NCBI GenBank assembly: GCA_964647465.1
Contig: CAZYFS010000012.1
Span: 1-9,799, forward strand
DNA length: 9,799 bases
From: CAZYFS01 sp964647465
GTDB lineage: Bacteria; Patescibacteriota; Minisyncoccia; Minisyncoccales; UBA1441
Direction: 5' to 3'
The translations under genes were made by a program, and so were the position numbers. Below, piece after piece: positions 1-7,001 of the stretch. Under the pieces are notes generated by a model that was given only the letters and a program-made list of their open reading frames with translations, had not been told where the DNA came from and did not search any database. Every line of letters begins with the position of its first letter. The stretch's first letter is position 1.

Positions 1-6
1 TAAGAA

Positions 7-897
7 TTAAAGTTCTTTCTTCTTGTTGCATGTTTTTATTTTATAATAATGATTTCTACCATTGCCTTTAATTTCGATATCGCCGTCTTGATCGGTTCGG
101 AAAATATCCACTTCTGCTTCCTCTAAGCTAGCTATTGTCTCCGGAGCGGGATGCCCATAATGGTTGTTAACTCCAAGAGAAATTACTCCAATAATTGGAT
201 CAACTGCTTGAAGAAATGATTTCTGAGAAGAGTTTTTGCTTCCATGATGGGCGATCTTCAAAATATCAGACCTTACATTTACCGCAGAAGCCAATAATTC
301 TCTCTCAACAATAGCCGGGATATCACCTGTTAAAAGAATAGAATTCTGCCCCCAAGATCCTCGCATCACAATCGAAGTTCTGTTTAAGTCTTTTGCTTGA
401 TAACGATTCAAGCTTTGAAATGGATAAAGAATATCGAAATAAACCTCTCCCATTTTCAAGTCTTTCCCAGCTTCTGCCAAGATGATATCAGCTTCCTCCT
501 CCTGAATTAATCTCTGCCATTCTTCATAAAAAGAAGCTTGACGAACCACCCCTGTCCATAAAATGTTTTCAACCCGATAACTTTTTAAAACCTCTATCAA
601 TCCAACAAGGTGATCTTTTTCTGGATGAGTCAAAACAATTAAGTCAAGAGACCTGTCCCAAAAAGGCATCTGCTGATTGAGCTTACTAAGAACCGTTTGA
701 TCTGGACCACCATCTATCAAAACTTGATGCCCTTGGGGGGTTTGCATAAAAATGGCATCTCCTTGACCAACATCAAAGACAACAATTTTTAACACCCCTG
801 AATCAATAAGCTGGAATACTTGACCCCAGACAGAAATTGTTAAAAAAAAGAGCAAACACAATCCAGCTAACTTTGGCCAAGACAACACTTCCTTCAC
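7..897 (-). CDS. ComEC-type metallo-beta-lactamase domain protein, membrane-anchored
   Basis: Stand-alone version of the C-terminal MBL domain of the DNA-uptake protein ComEC/Rec2. Seen: a hydrophobic N-terminal segment (about residues 8-29) that is either an uncleaved anchor or a signal peptide, then the ComEC-like order FDVGQGDA (41-48), IDGG (61-64), metal motif THPEKDH (90-96), LTGD (189-192), AHHGS (216-220) and NNHYGHP (244-250). All expected metal-ligand motifs of the fold are present. It lacks the competence transmembrane channel, so a role in DNA transport is not implied; an extracytoplasmic phosphodiesterase or nuclease role is inference. Its start overlaps the stop of the preceding PocR-like gene by 4 nt (GTGA), which suggests translational coupling. 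The SD-like AGGAAGGAG abuts the first GTG (897), so the GTG at codon 4 (888) with about 8 nt spacing may be the true start. Confidence 0.85.
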   Translation of the reverse strand: MKEVLSWPKLAGLCLLFFLTISVWGQVFQLIDSGVLKIVVFDVGQGDAIFMQTPQGHQVLIDGGPDQTVLSKLNQQMPFWDRSLDLIVLTHPEKDHLVGLIEVLKSYRVENILWTGVVRQASFYEEWQRLIQEEEADIILAEAGKDLKMGEVYFDILYPFQSLNRYQAKDLNRTSIVMRGSWGQNSILLTGDIPAIVERELLASAVNVRSDILKIAHHGSKNSSQKSFLQAVDPIIGVISLGVNNHYGHPAPETIASLEEAEVDIFRTDQDGDIEIKGNGRNHYYKIKTCNKKKEL

Positions 898-1526
898 TCC
901 TTCCTAGAGTTATTAATTGAAAAAGCTTGCTTAAGATCAGTTTCTTCTATCAAGACCTCTGTTAATTTCGCTAATTGAAAAGCTTCTTTTCTTAATTCGT
1001 CTTTGGCAACAACGGGAATTTCTTTGGCCATCATTAAAAATTTATCGAAGGGGCATTTCTCTTCATTGAAACCAAGCTGTTTGTAAAAATCTTTCAAAAT
1101 TTTTTCTTTTTGAATTGCCGTTTCTCCGTAATCACACCAACCCCCGCAACCGGTAACCGCCCCAATTATCTTCCCTTCTTTATTTTTCAAAGGAACCCAG
1201 AAAAACGCTGGATTACTATAGGCACCAATAAAAACTGCCTCTTTCTTTTCCGATATAAATTCAGGAACATATTGTGCCGGAGAAAAATAATTTTTTGAAG
1301 CCGATGAATTCTCTTTAAGCAGATTACAAAAATCCGAAAAAGAACTAGCCTTCGTAACTAAAGATCCTTTCCCATCAACCATCACAATGTTGGCCTTAAT
1401 TTTTTGGGCTAGATTGTTTTGAACTGCTTGAAGATTATCAAAAAACCACTGTCCTTCTTCAGAAAGAGTTTTTGAAGAAATTTGATTTAACATAATTTTT
1501 AAACCTACTTTCTTTAAGATTATCAC
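894..1526 (-). CDS. PocR-like sensory domain protein
   Basis: Soluble 210-residue protein that resembles the PocR ligand-binding domain (PF10114-type). Seen: an N-terminal helix, then a PAS/GAF-like strand pattern NIVMVDGKGSLVT (46-58) with D51, a DFC motif at 65-67, and a core strand WVPLKNKEGKIIGAVTGCGG (110-129) that ends in GCGGWCDYGE (126-135). C67, C127 and C131 are candidate ligand or redox residues; the usual extra Cys before the VPL strand of PocR domains is replaced here (SNPAFF). No DNA-binding or kinase output domain is fused, so the protein would act as a bare sensor or binding protein. GTG at 1526 is chosen because AAAGGA lies 8 nt upstream; an ATG at codon 12 (1493) is an alternative. 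It lies 28 nt after the UDG gene and overlaps the MBL gene by 4 nt. The family call comes from pattern memory and is moderate. Confidence 0.55.
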   Translation of the reverse strand: MIILKKVGLKIMLNQISSKTLSEEGQWFFDNLQAVQNNLAQKIKANIVMVDGKGSLVTKASSFSDFCNLLKENSSASKNYFSPAQYVPEFISEKKEAVFIGAYSNPAFFWVPLKNKEGKIIGAVTGCGGWCDYGETAIQKEKILKDFYKQLGFNEEKCPFDKFLMMAKEIPVVAKDELRKEAFQLAKLTEVLIEETDLKQAFSINNSRKE

Positions 1527-1554
1527 TAAGTTTATCCTTTGCCAAATTGAAAAA

Positions 1555-2163
1555 TCAAATCATTTTCTTTAAGGCGGCAAAATCTTTCCCTAGCTCTTCA
1601 ATCATATTCGAATTATAAGTAGCAACCGCTGGATGATAAAGAGGAATAATTTTCAAAGGATAAGGAAGGTTATCGACAGGAAAAATCATTCCGTGTAATT
1701 GACTAATTCCTTTAATTCCCCTTTCCTCTTCTTTTTGAACTTGCTGCTCAAGCCCATAGTGTCGCAAAAGGTAACGAGTAGCAAAATTTCCCAAAGGGCA
1801 AATTATTTCTGGTTGAATAATTTCTATCTGCTTATCGAGAAAAGGCGAGCAAACTTTAATTTCTTCCTGTTGTGGATTGCGATTTTGCGGCGGACGACAT
1901 TTCAAAATATTAGCAATGTAAACTTCTTTTCGCTCTAAAGAAATCGACTCAAGCAAATTATCAAGAATTTTCCCAGATGCTCCACAAAATGGGGATCCTG
2001 TTTTATCTTCCTGAGCCCCGGGAGCCTCTCCGCAAAACATGATTTTAGCCCTATGATTTCCTTCTCCAATAACCGGTAAATTTCGGGTTTCCCACAAAGA
2101 ACATTTTCGGCAAGCTATTATTTCTTCTTTGACCTTCTCTAATTCTCGATCCCTACTTTCCAT
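1555..2163 (-). CDS. udg: Family 4 uracil-DNA glycosylase (Fe-S)
   Basis: Removes uracil from DNA to start base-excision repair of deaminated cytosine. Seen: four cysteines spaced as in the 4Fe-4S family 4 enzymes (C18, C21, C89, C105); motif 1 GEAPGAQED (45-53), which holds the catalytic/water-positioning region; PFCGASG (58-64) in the uracil pocket; KCRPPQNRNP (88-97); and the late HPA motif (H177-P178-A179). The 202-residue length is normal. The ATG start lies 6 nt after the AMP phosphorylase stop with no clear SD, so translation probably depends on re-initiation. A housekeeping repair gene at the end of the AMP-salvage genes: co-transcription is likely, a functional link is unproven. Confidence 0.95.
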   Translation of the reverse strand: MESRDRELEKVKEEIIACRKCSLWETRNLPVIGEGNHRAKIMFCGEAPGAQEDKTGSPFCGASGKILDNLLESISLERKEVYIANILKCRPPQNRNPQQEEIKVCSPFLDKQIEIIQPEIICPLGNFATRYLLRHYGLEQQVQKEEERGIKGISQLHGMIFPVDNLPYPLKIIPLYHPAVATYNSNMIEELGKDFAALKKMI

Positions 2164-2169
2164 AAATAT

Positions 2170-3672
2170 TTATTCAATTTCGTAAATTTGATGATTCTTT
2201 AAAGTTTCCAGAGTTAAATCCATTCGCGATTGACCAGTTGTATAAAAACGACAAAGTAAATCGCCCTTCTTAACCATTTCCCCTGTTAATTTATAAAGAT
2301 AAGTTCCCGCTTTTTTGATGACTGGCGCTCCTAGCGCTTTAGTCGTCCAGTCAAGGGAATCATCGTTAATTGCCCTAACTCGGCCCTCCTTAATTGCTCT
2401 AACATCATGAGTAACAGAGCCAATTTCAATCGCTTCCGAGTCAATATCGGGATTCCCTTTTTGTGCTTTAATAATTCTCTGCATTTGCTGCCATGCTTTC
2501 CCGCTATCCAAGGCTTCTTGAGCTATTTTTCTCCCTTGACCATTTTCTACTTTTCCCACCAGCTCCAATAACTCCCCAGAATAATAGACAGATTTTTTCT
2601 CTAAATCAAGCGGACGATTTTGTTTTCTTTGCATCACTCGAAGTATGTCTCTTGCTTCTAAGGCAGGACCAATCCCTCTTCCAACCGGACCAAGAGAATA
2701 GTAAGAAACAACTTGTACTTTAATTCCAAATCTCTTCCCAAGATAAAGAAATAACTCTTCTATCTCTTGGGCCTCACCAAGCGTCTTAACTTTAGCCGTT
2801 GGATTAACCGGAATATCGATAATTAAATATTTGGCTCCCATTGCTATTTTTTTAGACATGATGCTGGTTATCATTTTCGGAAATGATTCAGCTGGCAACT
2901 GTCGAGCGAGGTCGATAATTCGATTGTCGGCTGGGGCAATCCCTCCGGCTCCCCAAATCACGCAACCATTTGTTTCTTTTATTATTTCCTTAACTTCTTC
3001 AGCATTAAAAGTGACTGAAGCTAAAACTTCGAAAGTGTCAGCCGTTCCTGAAGGAGAAGTTACTGCTCGCGAAGAAGTTTTCGGCATTTTTACTCCTTGG
3101 CTAGTAACAATCGCTACCATGATTGGAGTAATTCGATTGCCGCATAATCCACCCGTTGAATGTTTATCCACGACATTTTCACCGAAATCAAAATGTTTAC
3201 CCGTTTCAACCATTGCCTTAGTAAGATAATACATTTTTTGCCTAGAAGAATTCTGTTCCCAATAAGCCGAAGCGATGTAGAAAGCAGCTGTAACGTCGTC
3301 AAGTCGACGACTAACAAGATCAGCGACAACTGAATAAACTTCCTCGTAACTTAGTTCTCCACCCTCTAGTTGTTTGGCTATCGCTTTAACTGATTCAGGG
3401 ATTCCAAGCAAAGAAAGTTTAATGAAAGCACCTTCTTGAATTTGTAATTGATCTTTAACCTCTAAAGACAAGCCAATTTCTCCTGCGCTGACCAAAGAAT
3501 CAGTCAAATTAATTTCCACCGCTACTGATTCTTGTCCTCCCACCCAACTCATTATTAATCGATCGGAATCTACCAAATCTTGTTCGCGAGCATCTTGGTT
3601 GTTTAGAAAAACAGTTAAATCCCCTCCTGTAGTAAAATCAACAAATTTTGTTTTTAGATTAAAATAATACAT
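2170..3672 (-). CDS. deoA: AMP phosphorylase (NMP phosphorolysis)
   Basis: Splits AMP (and in characterised archaeal homologues also CMP and UMP) with phosphate into the free base and ribose-1,5-bisphosphate, the first step of the AMP/RuBisCO pathway. Seen: 500 residues, with an N-terminal domain of about 80-85 residues that thymidine and pyrimidine phosphorylases of bacteria (about 435 residues) lack and archaeal AMP phosphorylases carry. Then the family's helical domain and the phosphate-binding signature VDKHSTGG (168-175), followed by the conserved TSSRAVTSPSGTADT (199-213). The ATG start lies 12 nt after the RuBisCO stop with only a weak AAAGA-like SD. The next-door RuBisCO and ribose-1,5-bisphosphate isomerase strongly support AMP phosphorylase over thymidine phosphorylase. 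Symbol follows the deoA-like naming used for the archaeal family. Confidence 0.94.
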   Translation of the reverse strand: MYYFNLKTKFVDFTTGGDLTVFLNNQDAREQDLVDSDRLIMSWVGGQESVAVEINLTDSLVSAGEIGLSLEVKDQLQIQEGAFIKLSLLGIPESVKAIAKQLEGGELSYEEVYSVVADLVSRRLDDVTAAFYIASAYWEQNSSRQKMYYLTKAMVETGKHFDFGENVVDKHSTGGLCGNRITPIMVAIVTSQGVKMPKTSSRAVTSPSGTADTFEVLASVTFNAEEVKEIIKETNGCVIWGAGGIAPADNRIIDLARQLPAESFPKMITSIMSKKIAMGAKYLIIDIPVNPTAKVKTLGEAQEIEELFLYLGKRFGIKVQVVSYYSLGPVGRGIGPALEARDILRVMQRKQNRPLDLEKKSVYYSGELLELVGKVENGQGRKIAQEALDSGKAWQQMQRIIKAQKGNPDIDSEAIEIGSVTHDVRAIKEGRVRAINDDSLDWTTKALGAPVIKKAGTYLYKLTGEMVKKGDLLCRFYTTGQSRMDLTLETLKNHQIYEIE

Positions 3673-3684
3673 ATCTTTTTAAAT

Positions 3685-4941
3685 TTAAACTGACCAATAA
3701 TCTAGGGCTTTTTTAAGAGCGGGATTCTCTTGGGCCTTTTCTTCTAAGGAAATATTTTCGGTAACTGCTTGAAAAGCGGCTTTAACGGCTTGAGCCCCCG
3801 CTGTTATGCCATCAGGATGTCCATGTAGACCACCGCCAAAATTCATAATCAAATTCGTTCCGAGAATAGAAATCACGCCCGGAACCAGAGCGGGATGAAG
3901 TCCACCGGAAGCAACAGGAAAAACCTCCTTGAGGTTTCCCCATTCTGATCTGAGAAATTTATTAATTTCCTGAACATCTTTTTTCTCACCTTCCATTTTC
4001 CCAATAACTGTTCCTGTATGCAAATTATCCACGCCTGCTAAACGAGCAAGTTTAGCGATTACTTTCATTGAAATTCCATGCTTTTGTGAGCGAGTGAAGG
4101 CAGAATGCCCTGCTCTGTGTCCGTGAATAATTAATCCTAAATTTTGATTCCGAAAATCTTGCAAAGCCGACCAGCCAACCGCAACGATATCGATCATTAC
4201 ACATTTTCCTCCTTGCTCTCGAACATATTTCGCTCTCTCGATCATCAAGGAAAGAGGAGCCGTGACATTGAAAGCATAAAGCTTTAAACAGCCAGTTTCT
4301 TTTTCCGCTTTCTTCTTTAATTCCATCACTCTTCTCACTCGTTCCTGGAATGGGTTTATGTTCGCAAGATCAGTCAAATTCTCATCATCTTTAGCAAAAT
4401 CAACTCCGTTTTTGAAAACCTGATAAGCCAATTCAGCATTCTCTTTCGAAGATAATCCAACCTTGGGTTTCATAATTGAACCAATAATAACTGGCGACCC
4501 TTCGATCCCAATTACTCTTCTCACTCCCCGCCAGCCAAAAGCCGGCCCCAAAAAGGAATCAAGATAGTTAAAAGGAAAAAGAACATCTTCTAGGCGCAAA
4601 CTTTTAATTTCTTTCATCGAAAAGACATTACCAGCAATACTAGAAAGCAATTGAGGAATGTTCCCTTTTTCGAACAGAGCAAGCGGATAGGCAATTTTTA
4701 TTATCCCTTTTTCTTCGTCAAGATAAAAAAGACGAGCTGCCAATTTCTGGAAAACAGTCGCCGAAAGATTGCTTAATTTTGTCCATGTGCCAATCGAAGA
4801 TTCAGCCGCTATCTTTTCGGCAGCCTCTTTAAAGCTTACTCCCTCTTTCGGCTGAAGATAATAAATAGCAATAATCTCTTCTTTAAGAAGGGGTTGATAA
4901 TCCAACCTCAGGTAACTTAATTCTTTTTTTTGATCAGCCAT
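3685..4941 (-). CDS. rbcL: RuBisCO large subunit, form III-like (III or II/III clade)
   Basis: Carboxylates ribulose-1,5-bisphosphate to two 3-phosphoglycerates; the last step of AMP salvage here rather than of a Calvin cycle, since no small subunit or phosphoribulokinase is seen. Catalytic residues present by comparison with the plant enzyme: E47, T52-W53, N105, K158 and K160 (KPKVG), carbamylated K184 with D186-E187 (FAKDDEN), H275-R276-x2-H279, H308, loop-6 K315, S345-G346-G347 and G369-G370. It therefore looks fully active. NGVDFAKDDEN and IHGHRAGH resemble archaeal form III, but the H308-to-K315 spacing of 7 matches form I rather than the longer loop of Thermococcus form III and of form II. 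At 418 residues it is compact. The ATG start overlaps the isomerase by 25 nt, has no clear SD, and is kept because the N-terminal DYQP segment aligns with homologues. Confidence 0.96.
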   Translation of the reverse strand: MADQKKELSYLRLDYQPLLKEEIIAIYYLQPKEGVSFKEAAEKIAAESSIGTWTKLSNLSATVFQKLAARLFYLDEEKGIIKIAYPLALFEKGNIPQLLSSIAGNVFSMKEIKSLRLEDVLFPFNYLDSFLGPAFGWRGVRRVIGIEGSPVIIGSIMKPKVGLSSKENAELAYQVFKNGVDFAKDDENLTDLANINPFQERVRRVMELKKKAEKETGCLKLYAFNVTAPLSLMIERAKYVREQGGKCVMIDIVAVGWSALQDFRNQNLGLIIHGHRAGHSAFTRSQKHGISMKVIAKLARLAGVDNLHTGTVIGKMEGEKKDVQEINKFLRSEWGNLKEVFPVASGGLHPALVPGVISILGTNLIMNFGGGLHGHPDGITAGAQAVKAAFQAVTENISLEEKAQENPALKKALDYWSV

Positions 4942-5858
4942 GGATATATTTGTTTAACTTTAGTTTCAATAGCAAAAGGTTCAATTATTCCTGCTTCCGT
5001 AATAAAGCCAGTGATTTGAGCTGCCGGAATATAATCAAAGGCAGGATTAATAATTTCTAATTCAGCGGGAGCGTTAGCCCATATCTCCGCTCTCCCTCTT
5101 TTTTCCATTTTAATTCCAAAATAAGGATAAAATTTTAATAAGGAGGCAGCAACATAAACTGGAACTTTATTTTGAGAAGCTGCTAAAGATATTCCATAAC
5201 TCCCTGTTTTATTGACTGCTACACCGTCTTTTAAAATCGCATCTGCTCCAATAATAAATAAATCCATCGAATAGTCGTTCCCAGAGAAAGAAGAGGCAAA
5301 TAAGGAAGCCGCGGAATCTGTTATCATCGTTACTGGAATTCCATACCCCAACAAATTCTTTGCCGTAATTCTTCCCTGAAACAAAGGTCTTGTTTCTGTA
5401 TTAAAAACCCTAAAATCCTGATTGTTTTCCTTCGCTTTTCGAAAAATGTTTTCAACAGTCAAGGAATGACAATGAGTAAGAATATTTTTTCTATCAGCCA
5501 TCACCGTTTGACCAAATTCCTGGATTGATAAACGGGCACTTTTATCAAGGGAAAGGAAGTGATTAACAACCGTTGTTAAGCTATTTTTTTTCACGGCTAA
5601 GGTTTCCTTCGTCTGGCGCTTAAGGGTGCTAAGAATAAAACGAACTCCGCTTTGAGCCAAAGGTTCGGTTGGACGAGCCGAAAGCAAGTAATCTCCAACT
5701 TCTTCCATGTTTTCTTGCCATTTTTGGACATTTTTCCCTTTCTTTCTCAGTCCATAATCACGCATTCCTTCGACAATCGCCCAGGCTATCCTGGTTGCTC
5801 CTTGAATTTTTAAATCTTGGATTTCTTTAAAAAGTCGCTTAACTTTTTTATCTTGCAT
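4917..5858 (-). CDS. Ribose-1,5-bisphosphate isomerase (eIF2B-like fold)
   Basis: Converts ribose-1,5-bisphosphate from AMP phosphorylase into ribulose-1,5-bisphosphate for RuBisCO. Seen: an N-terminal helical domain (about 1-110), then the Rossmann-like eIF-2B alpha/beta/delta domain with ILTHCHS (126-132), NTETRPLFQGR (153-163), GIPVTMITDSA (173-183), GADAILKDGVAVNKTGS (204-220) and PVYVAA (233-238). C130 and D206 fit the catalytic Cys/Asp pair known from the Thermococcus enzyme. The THCHS motif, ETRP.FQGR motif and 313-residue length separate it from methylthioribose-1-phosphate isomerase and from true translation factors, and the neighbouring genes settle the call. ATG start 20 nt after the preceding gene, no evident SD. 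Confidence 0.94.
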   Translation of the reverse strand: MQDKKVKRLFKEIQDLKIQGATRIAWAIVEGMRDYGLRKKGKNVQKWQENMEEVGDYLLSARPTEPLAQSGVRFILSTLKRQTKETLAVKKNSLTTVVNHFLSLDKSARLSIQEFGQTVMADRKNILTHCHSLTVENIFRKAKENNQDFRVFNTETRPLFQGRITAKNLLGYGIPVTMITDSAASLFASSFSGNDYSMDLFIIGADAILKDGVAVNKTGSYGISLAASQNKVPVYVAASLLKFYPYFGIKMEKRGRAEIWANAPAELEIINPAFDYIPAAQITGFITEAGIIEPFAIETKVKQIYPWLIKKKN

Positions 5859-5878
5859 AAAATTAAAACTTAAAAAGT

Positions 5879-6358
5879 CTAACCTTTCTTCTTTGCTCCT
5901 TGCATCCGTTTCAATTCTTGATTGAACAATTCTTCAATCACCTCTTTCGCTGTTTTTGCTTGATTGATGTAAACATCAATTCCTTTGCCTCGTAAAGCAC
6001 GAAGAGCAATTGAACCAATTTCAAGGGTAATTAACACATCAATTCCTTTCTTCGCTAGATAATGAGCTGTTTTTATGCCAGCTCCCGTTTCTTCTTGGGC
6101 ATAAGGATTGTTGATTGAGTAAAAATCTTTGATTTCTTTATGATCAGTATTTATGATAAGAAAAAAATTGGCATGCGCTAAAATTGGATTTAACTCTGAG
6201 TCTAGCCCTTGATTGTCTTTGATAGGGATAGCTATCACTCTTTTTTCTTTCTGAAAAAAACGAGCCATAGTCCTAACTAAAACAGAAACAAAGGGAAGTT
6301 CTTTTATTCGTTTTATTGTCTTTTGTTCTACTTGAAATTTTTTCGGGGGATTGACCAT
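5879..6358 (-). CDS. NifX/NifB-type dinitrogenase iron-molybdenum cofactor domain protein
   Basis: Small protein with the fold (PF02579-type) used in nitrogenase cofactor carriers, but also widespread in organisms with no nitrogenase, where its role is mostly unknown. Seen: domain from about residue 41, with VIAIPIKDNQGLDSELNPIL (41-60), AHANFFLI (61-68), ETGAGIKTAHYLAKKGIDVL (90-109), IGSIALRALRGKGIDVY (114-130) and a final helix. The N-terminal 40 residues are a basic extension outside the usual domain. No cysteine is present, so Fe-S binding by Cys is excluded. It starts with ATG 9 nt after an AGGA and stands 20 nt ahead of the isomerase, so it is the first well-supported cytosolic gene of the AMP-salvage unit. 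No nitrogenase gene is seen. A role in metal or cofactor handling, or in regulation, is inference. Confidence 0.85.
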   Translation of the reverse strand: MVNPPKKFQVEQKTIKRIKELPFVSVLVRTMARFFQKEKRVIAIPIKDNQGLDSELNPILAHANFFLIINTDHKEIKDFYSINNPYAQEETGAGIKTAHYLAKKGIDVLITLEIGSIALRALRGKGIDVYINQAKTAKEVIEELFNQELKRMQGAKKKG

Positions 6359-6407
6359 CGTATTATTTCCTAGAAAATCTTAAAACTTGCCTATTAATCA
6401 AAACGTC

Positions 6408-6413
6408 AGTCAA
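6408..6413 (-). promoter_or_regulatory. Possible -35 box ahead of the AMP-salvage genes
   Basis: TTGACT on the minus strand, 5 of 6 to the bacterial -35 consensus, lies in the 97-nt gap upstream of the NifX-like gene. No convincing -10 hexamer stands 16-18 nt downstream (the region reads GCAAGT); TAAGAT nearer the gene is at the wrong spacing. The gap could hold an internal promoter, but this is weak. Confidence 0.25.
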
Positions 6414-6427
6414 AAAACGTGACCCTT

Positions 6428-6450
6428 AAAAGAAAAATGAATTTTCTTTT
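6428..6450. other. A/T-only hairpin just after the small membrane protein gene
   Basis: A 9-bp inverted repeat, AAAAGAAAA against TTTTCTTTT with a 5-nt loop, starts 5 nt past the stop of the small membrane protein gene. On the minus strand the T-rich arm makes it faintly like a weak intrinsic terminator or attenuator between this gene and the AMP-salvage genes, but the stem has a single G-C pair and no T-run beyond it. Confidence 0.3.
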
Positions 6451-6455
6451 TTAAA

Positions 6456-6692
6456 TCAGTTTGATTTCGAACTGTCCTCAGCAAAAATTCCTCCGAGCAA
6501 ACAAACTACTCCCAAAACAAGACCTCCCCAGAAAAACCACATCAACCAAATAGGTTCTACTCCTCCTTCTCCAAACTGGAAAAGAAAAGCTGGGATTCCG
6601 AAAACAACAATAAGGAATGAACCGAATGCTGCGGCGTACGTTCGAAAATCAGCTACTTTATTATAATGAAAAGATTGTTTAGTTTTGTCCAT
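6456..6692 (-). CDS. Small two-helix membrane protein, unknown function
   Basis: Not recognised. Seen: 78 residues with a short polar N-terminus, two hydrophobic segments (about 17-39 and 46-70) separated by a GEGGVEP turn, and an acidic/serine-rich tail (AEDSSKSN). The topology would place both ends on the same side of the membrane. ATG start with a weak AAAGAAAT upstream and a TATAAT about 14 nt upstream, which would give a very short 5' leader. It is the first gene of the leftward unit but is separated from the NifX-like gene by 97 nt, so its link to AMP salvage is uncertain. Length, start context and clear membrane pattern support a real gene. Confidence 0.65.
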   Translation of the reverse strand: MDKTKQSFHYNKVADFRTYAAAFGSFLIVVFGIPAFLFQFGEGGVEPIWLMWFFWGGLVLGVVCLLGGIFAEDSSKSN

Positions 6693-6706
6693 ATTTCTTT
6701 AAAAAA

Positions 6707-6712
6707 ATTATA
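6707..6712 (-). promoter_or_regulatory. Putative -10 box (TATAAT) for the leftward unit
   Basis: A perfect TATAAT on the minus strand, with its 3' end 14 nt before the ATG of the small membrane protein. The expected -35 position (about 6730-6735) reads AAAAGG, which is not consensus. In AT-rich DNA a lone TATAAT is weak evidence; a TTGTCA further upstream (6780-6785) is too far to pair with it. Confidence 0.35.
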
Positions 6713-6857
6713 ATTCAAGTCCTTTTCGACCTTTTTAAGAATAACATAATTTAAAAAAACTTACTAATATCACTACTATTGACAAGTGCTTTTAAAATCA
6801 CAGAAATAGCGATGACGCCTAGGCTTTAATAAAAACAAATATTTTATAAGCCCTCTC
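6713..6857. other. Divergent intergenic region without genes
   Basis: Part of the 309-nt gap between the leftward unit and the SPOR-like gene. No ORF of note. It holds an 8-bp palindrome GCCTAGGC (6817-6824) and an AT-rich imperfect hairpin (6822-6852): GGCTT pairs AAGCC and ATAAAA pairs TTTTAT with a 2-nt bulge and 7-nt loop. The hairpin ends 5 nt before the -35 box of the rightward promoter, so an operator role is conceivable but not shown. Confidence 0.4.
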
Positions 6858-6885
6858 TTGTAATTAAAACAATTCATGGTAAAAT
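6858..6885 (+). promoter_or_regulatory. Sigma-70-like promoter for the leader ORF and SPOR-like gene
   Basis: TTGTAA (6858-6863) and TAAAAT (6880-6885) with a 16-nt spacer and an extended -10 TGG (6877-6879). The start of transcription would be near 6891-6893, a few bases before the perfect SD at 6896-6903. The best promoter-like pair in the gap. Confidence 0.6.
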
Positions 6886-6895
6886 ATAAATAACC

Positions 6896-6903
6896 AAAGG
6901 AGG
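6896..6903 (+). promoter_or_regulatory. Perfect Shine-Dalgarno of the leader ORF
   Basis: AAAGGAGG sits 6 nt before the ATG at 6910. It is the strongest ribosome-binding site in the window and stands out because most genes here have weak or no SD. Its presence before an 11-codon ORF is the main reason to believe that ORF is translated. Its AAGGA can also pair with UCCUU at 6939-6943. Confidence 0.75.
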
Positions 6904-6909
6904 CAAGCA

Positions 6910-6945
6910 ATGATGTTCTTTCTATGTCATTCGCCATTTCCTTAG
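6910..6945 (+). CDS. Short leader ORF (11 residues)
   Basis: Encodes MMFFLCHSPFP and then TAG. Not recognised as a known leader peptide. Support: a good promoter and a perfect SD at ideal spacing directly upstream, and the stop codon is joined to a strong hairpin whose first base is the last base of the stop (6945). The last sense codon is proline, a residue known to slow termination in some regulatory leaders such as TnaC; whether it stalls here is inference. The last codons (UUUCCUU, 6937-6943) can pair with the downstream SD region GGGGGAAA (6991-6998), so its translation could control access to the SPOR-like gene. Confidence 0.5.
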   Translation: MMFFLCHSPFP

Positions 6946-6976
6946 TGATGGTTGTCTAAGAGGAGACAATTATCAC
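6945..6976 (+). promoter_or_regulatory. 13-bp leader hairpin
   Basis: The bases 6945-6957 (GTGATGGTTGTCT) pair with 6964-6976 (AGACAATTATCAC) over 13 bp as RNA, with two G-U pairs and a 6-nt loop AAGAGG. No U-run follows, so it is not an intrinsic terminator. The loop and 3' arm carry an SD-like AGAGGAG with no start codon at useful distance. It lies between the leader ORF and the SPOR-like gene and probably folds in the transcript. Confidence 0.75.
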
Positions 6977-7001
6977 CATCTCAAAACAAAGGGGGAAAGA
7001 A

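Noticed and set aside
2831..3229. 132-codon plus-strand open frame inside AMP phosphorylase
   Set aside because: It is antisense to a strongly conserved gene, has no recognisable domain and no convincing SD; a shadow frame.
3114..3329. 71-codon minus-strand open frame within AMP phosphorylase
   Set aside because: Out of frame with the intact gene across its signature motif; a frame shadow rather than a frameshift.
5879..6358. Evidence for nitrogen fixation
   Set aside because: The cofactor-domain family is common without nitrogenase, and no nif structural genes are in the window.
6945..6976. Leader hairpin as an intrinsic terminator/attenuator
   Set aside because: No U-run follows the stem (it reads CATCTCAAAAC), so transcription attenuation by this stem alone is unlikely.
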